From Burkholderiales bacterium 68-10 (GTDB lineage Bacteria > Pseudomonadota > Gammaproteobacteria > Burkholderiales > Burkholderiaceae_C), in NCBI GenBank assembly GCA_001897615.1, contig MKTG01000050.1:25539-79868 (forward strand): a stretch of DNA of 54,330 nucleotides. Reading direction: 5' to 3'. Made by a program: the position numbers and the translations under genes. Positions 51,697 through 54,330 of this stretch are shown piece after piece. Within the stretch, counting starts at the first letter, position 1, and every line of letters starts with the position of its first letter. The notes below the pieces were generated by a model that did not search any database, was not told the origin of the DNA, and saw only the letters and a list, made by a program, of their open reading frames with translations.

Positions 51697-52335
51697 TCAC
51701 GGCGCCAGGGTGCTGACGTACTGCGACGGCTGCGGCCGCTCGCGCGCCGGTTTGGCCCGGGTCACCGTGCCGACGCTGATGAAGCACAGCGCCTGCTCGT
51801 GCTCGCCCAGGCCGAACAGCGCGCGCAGCGGCGCCGAGGCCAGCGCCTTGCCGCTGGTCAGCGCCGCCCCGAAGCCCAGCGCGTGCGCCATCAGCAACAG
51901 GTTCTGGATCGCGCAGCCGGCCGACACGATGCGCTCGTGCGGCGGAATGTCGGCGTCATCGTCACGCAGCCGCGCCACCGCCAGCATCAGCAGGGGCGCG
52001 CGAAACGCCTTGTCGCGCGCCTGCCCGATCTGCTCGGCCGTGGCCTGGGCATCGCGCTGCGCCAGCGCGGCGGCAAAGGCATCGCCCAGGCGCGCTCGCG
52101 CCGCCTCGGGCACGACGATGAAGCGCCAGGGCAGCAGCGTGTGGTGATCCGGCGCGCTGGCGGCGGCGCCCAGGATGCGCGCGGTCTGCGCCGCATCCGG
52201 CCCCGGCAGGCCCAGGCGCCGGGGCAGCACGGTGTGGCGGCCGTGGATCAGCGCCTGCGCCAGCTCGTCCGTGCTGGCGGCTGGGGAGCGCGCGGACGGC
52301 AGCGTCGGTTGTGCCATCGGTGTGGAATCGGCCAT
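51697..52335 (-). CDS. Nitroreductase family protein
   Basis: A 212-residue FMN-dependent oxidoreductase. The pattern of R-TVLPRRLG near the start, APDHHTLLPWRFIVV, SAGCAIQNLLLMAHALGFGAALTSG and the terminal FISVGT is typical of the YdjA-like/nitroreductase fold, which binds FMN at a dimer interface. The physiological substrate is unknown. ATG 52335 (or ATG 52317) is preferred; the track's extension reads through the 3' end of the TolC-like gene in another frame. It lies 52 bases after that gene. Confidence 0.85.
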   Translation of the reverse strand: MADSTPMAQPTLPSARSPAASTDELAQALIHGRHTVLPRRLGLPGPDAAQTARILGAAASAPDHHTLLPWRFIVVPEAARARLGDAFAAALAQRDAQATAEQIGQARDKAFRAPLLMLAVARLRDDDADIPPHERIVSAGCAIQNLLLMAHALGFGAALTSGKALASAPLRALFGLGEHEQALCFISVGTVTRAKPARERPQPSQYVSTLAP

Positions 52336-52387
52336 GGCCGACAGCGTAGCGCAACGCGGCGTCGGACGGCCGATCGCCCGCGCCCGA

Positions 52388-53593
52388 CTATTGCCGCGCC
52401 GCCGACCAGTCGGCCAGCAGGGCGCGCGCCGACAGGTAATGCACCACGGCGGCGCGCCAGTCGTTTTGCGCCACCACCTGCGACAGCTCGACGCTGGCCA
52501 ACTCGGCATAGGCGTTGACCAGCTCGATCAGGCTGCGCCGGCCGATCTTGAACTGCAACTCGTACAGCTCGACCACGCTGGCCGAGGAGGCGATCTGCCG
52601 CTGCGAAGCCTCGATCTGCAGCAGGCTCTGCGCCATGTCGGCCTCGGCGGTGGCGCTGCGCTCGGCCAGCTCGCGCTCCAGCAGGTCCACGCGCTGGCGG
52701 GCGGCGGCGATCTGCTTGGCGGCGCTCTGCACGGTGTAGTCGGCGCTGCGGTCGAAGAACGACCAGTTCAGCACCACCCGCGCATAGCTCTGGTTGCCGG
52801 CGCCGACCTCCAGGTCCACGCGCGGCAGGCGCTGGCGCTCGAGCGTGCGCTGCTCGGCGCGCACGGCCTCGGCCTCGCGCTTCTGCGCCTCGACGCCGGG
52901 GTGGGCGCGCGCCTCGTGATCGGCCGGCAGGCTGTCGCGCCAGTTGGCGGGAATCGGGTTGTCCAGCGTCGGCGTCTGGCGCGTGTAGCGCGTCAGCTTG
53001 GACAGCGCCAGCTTCATCGCCTTCTCGTGTTCGACGATGCGCATGCGCACCTGCAGCGCGCGCGACTGTGCCTGCACCAGCTCGTAGCGGCGGCCCGGGT
53101 CGTTGGCGACCACCACCTGCAGGTCGCCGATGATCTTGTCGTGCCGCTGCAGGTTGCGCTGCTCGACCTCCAGCAGCTCGCGCGCGCGCAGCGCCTCCAT
53201 GTACAGCTGGGCCACGGTGGCGGCCACCAGTTCGCGCGTCTCCGCCGTGCGCTGGCGCAGCGACTGCTGCTTGAGCTCCTCGCGCTCAATGGCCGTGTCG
53301 ATCGACCCGGCGGCGTACAGGTTGACGCGCCCGGCAACGCCGCGAAACGGCTGGCTGTAGCTGTCCGGCTTGGCCAGGTAGCCACCCGCCTGCGCCCCCA
53401 GCGTGGGCAGGTGCTGCGCCCGCGTCGCCGCCGCGCGCGAGGCGGCCACTTCTTCGCTGGCGCGCGCCTCCAGCACGGCCGGATCGGTGTCGACGGCCTC
53501 GTTGATCAGGACGGTCAGGCCGGCGGCCTGGCCGGCCTGGGCCGCGCACAGCAGCGCGGTGGCCAGAATGAGCTTGCGCATCTGCGGATTCAT
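52388..53593 (-). CDS. TolC-family outer-membrane efflux/secretion channel
   Basis: A 401-residue TolC-like protein. The signal peptide ends near residue 23 (GQAAG). Long amphipathic helices with two repeats are evident: AVDTDPAVLEARASEEVAAS in the first and AHPGVEAQKREAEAVRAEQRT in the second, with LQFKIGRRSLIELVNAYAEL at the end. It trimerises to form a channel from periplasm to outside. The HlyD-like adaptor gene ends only 12 bases upstream, so the pair belongs to a type I secretion system; the ABC ATPase and exported protein must lie outside the window. Confidence 0.9.
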   Translation of the reverse strand: MNPQMRKLILATALLCAAQAGQAAGLTVLINEAVDTDPAVLEARASEEVAASRAAATRAQHLPTLGAQAGGYLAKPDSYSQPFRGVAGRVNLYAAGSIDTAIEREELKQQSLRQRTAETRELVAATVAQLYMEALRARELLEVEQRNLQRHDKIIGDLQVVVANDPGRRYELVQAQSRALQVRMRIVEHEKAMKLALSKLTRYTRQTPTLDNPIPANWRDSLPADHEARAHPGVEAQKREAEAVRAEQRTLERQRLPRVDLEVGAGNQSYARVVLNWSFFDRSADYTVQSAAKQIAAARQRVDLLERELAERSATAEADMAQSLLQIEASQRQIASSASVVELYELQFKIGRRSLIELVNAYAELASVELSQVVAQNDWRAAVVHYLSARALLADWSAARQ

Positions 53594-53605
53594 CGTGGTG
53601 GGCTC

Positions 53606-54330
53606 TCAGCGCTCGCGCAGGGCCTGCTTCAGGCGCGTGATGGGTTTGGTGAGGTACTGGAACACGGTCTTCTCGCCGGTCTTGATGTCCACCGTGGCGA
53701 TCATGCCGGGGATGATGGGCAGCGGCCGACCGTCCTTGTCCTGGAGCCGGCTCTCGGTGGTCTCGACAATCACGCGGTAGTAGGACTCGTCCGCGTTCAG
53801 CTTGAGCTCGCTCGGGCGACGGTTGTCCTGCAGCGTGTCGGGACTGATCAGGGTCACCTTGCCCTCCAGCCCGCCATACAGCGCGTAGTCATAGGCGGTG
53901 AGCTTGACCAGCGCCTCGTCGCTCGGCTTGATGAAGGCCACGTCCTGCGGGCGAATGTAGGCCTCCACCAGCAGCGGGCCGTCCACCGGCACGATTTCCA
54001 TGATGTCCTGGCCCACCCCGATCACGCCGCCGACGGTGTTGATGCGGATGTTCTTGACCACGCCGCGCAGCGGCGCCTTGATCTCCGACCGTGTCACCGG
54101 GTCGGCGCGCGCGGTCATGGCCTCCTCGCTCTGCGCCAGCTCGGCCTCCACGCGCACCAGTTCGGTGTTGGCGTCGGACTGGAACTTGTTGCGCCGCTCG
54201 GTCATCTGCAACTGCAGCTCATTGGCCTGGCGCTTCATGCGCAGGATCTCGACCTCCGACACCACGCCCTTGGCCGCCATCGGCTCGGTGATGGCGATCT
54301 CGTGGTCCAGCAGCTTCTTGCTCTGCAGCA
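53606..54330 (-). CDS. HlyD-family type I secretion membrane fusion protein (5' partial)
   Basis: The C-terminal 241 codons of a periplasmic adaptor. The frame is open to the window edge, upstream of the ATG 54280 used in the track (LLDHEIAITEP precedes it), so the membrane anchor and part of the coiled coil are missing. Visible parts are the second coiled-coil helix, the lipoyl/barrel segment SEIKAPLRGVVKNIRINTVGGVI, and the beta-barrel ending GMIATVDIKTGEKTVFQYLTKPI, the signature C-terminus of HlyD. It would link the ABC exporter to the TolC-like protein encoded next. Confidence 0.92.
   Translation of the reverse strand, partial: LQSKKLLDHEIAITEPMAAKGVVSEVEILRMKRQANELQLQMTERRNKFQSDANTELVRVEAELAQSEEAMTARADPVTRSEIKAPLRGVVKNIRINTVGGVIGVGQDIMEIVPVDGPLLVEAYIRPQDVAFIKPSDEALVKLTAYDYALYGGLEGKVTLISPDTLQDNRRPSELKLNADESYYRVIVETTESRLQDKDGRPLPIIPGMIATVDIKTGEKTVFQYLTKPITRLKQALRER

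Overview
The window is high-GC DNA from a betaproteobacterium, most likely family Comamonadaceae (Acidovorax/Ottowia-like). The evidence is the protein families present, the codon usage, and a dispersed intergenic repeat with core AGCGCCAGCAGCTATCA, which I associate with this family. I ran no searches. All functional calls come from motifs, length and gene context.

Layout. (1) 1-4889: a branched-chain amino-acid-type ABC importer (solute-binding protein cut by the window edge, two ATPases, two permeases), with palindromic repeats filling its gene gaps. (2) 4924-7937: a 3-hydroxybutyrate-oligomer hydrolase lipoprotein and an alpha/beta hydrolase. (3) 7996-10844: a DctPMQ-type TRAP transporter on the minus strand. 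(4) 11071-12893: ferrochelatase and a divergent HAD phosphatase. (5) 12908-33934: a 21-kb genomic island. (6) 33924-40939: YchF, a MOSC protein, a UbiH-type hydroxylase, a DsbC-type disulfide isomerase, an M61 peptidase and a DUF3108 protein. (7) 41042-44524: phenylacetate catabolism genes paaG-paaI-paaK and a divergent enoyl-CoA hydratase. (8) 44568-44836: tRNA-Met(CAT) and tRNA-Arg(CCT). (9) 44877-50955: an orphan GspF, a 5'-nucleotidase coupled to an EF-hand protein, an MgtC/DUF4010 membrane protein and an SbmA/BacA-like ABC exporter. (10) 50993-54330: a PagL-type lipid A deacylase, a nitroreductase, and a TolC/HlyD secretion pair cut by the window edge.

The island is the main point of interest. 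It is bounded by a 13-bp direct repeat (CGTCAGACGTTGA). One copy is the last codons of ychF, next to a P4-type integrase. The other lies 14 bp after the HAD gene. It keeps two genes typical of SPI-7/PAGI-2/clc-type integrative elements (an STY4528-like replication protein and a second integrase-domain protein), but I recognise no conjugation genes. Its cargo is one long minus-strand gene run: Fic - SNF2-type helicase with PLD-like N-terminus - DUF4391 - SIR2 - HerA - type III Mod - type III Res. Junctions are 4-bp overlaps or short gaps. It looks like a SIR2-HerA (NAD-depletion type) module nested inside a type III-like restriction system that also has a helicase/DUF4391 pair. The leading Fic gene has a C-terminal winged helix and sits behind repeated ATTACCCCATTT-like sites, which suggests autoregulation. 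An IS21-family element with a 5-bp target duplication has split the SIR2 gene. Removing it restores an exact 463-codon frame, so the system was intact until recently and may now be partly inactive.

None of the nine copies of the Comamonadaceae repeat lies inside the island, which agrees with the island being acquired.
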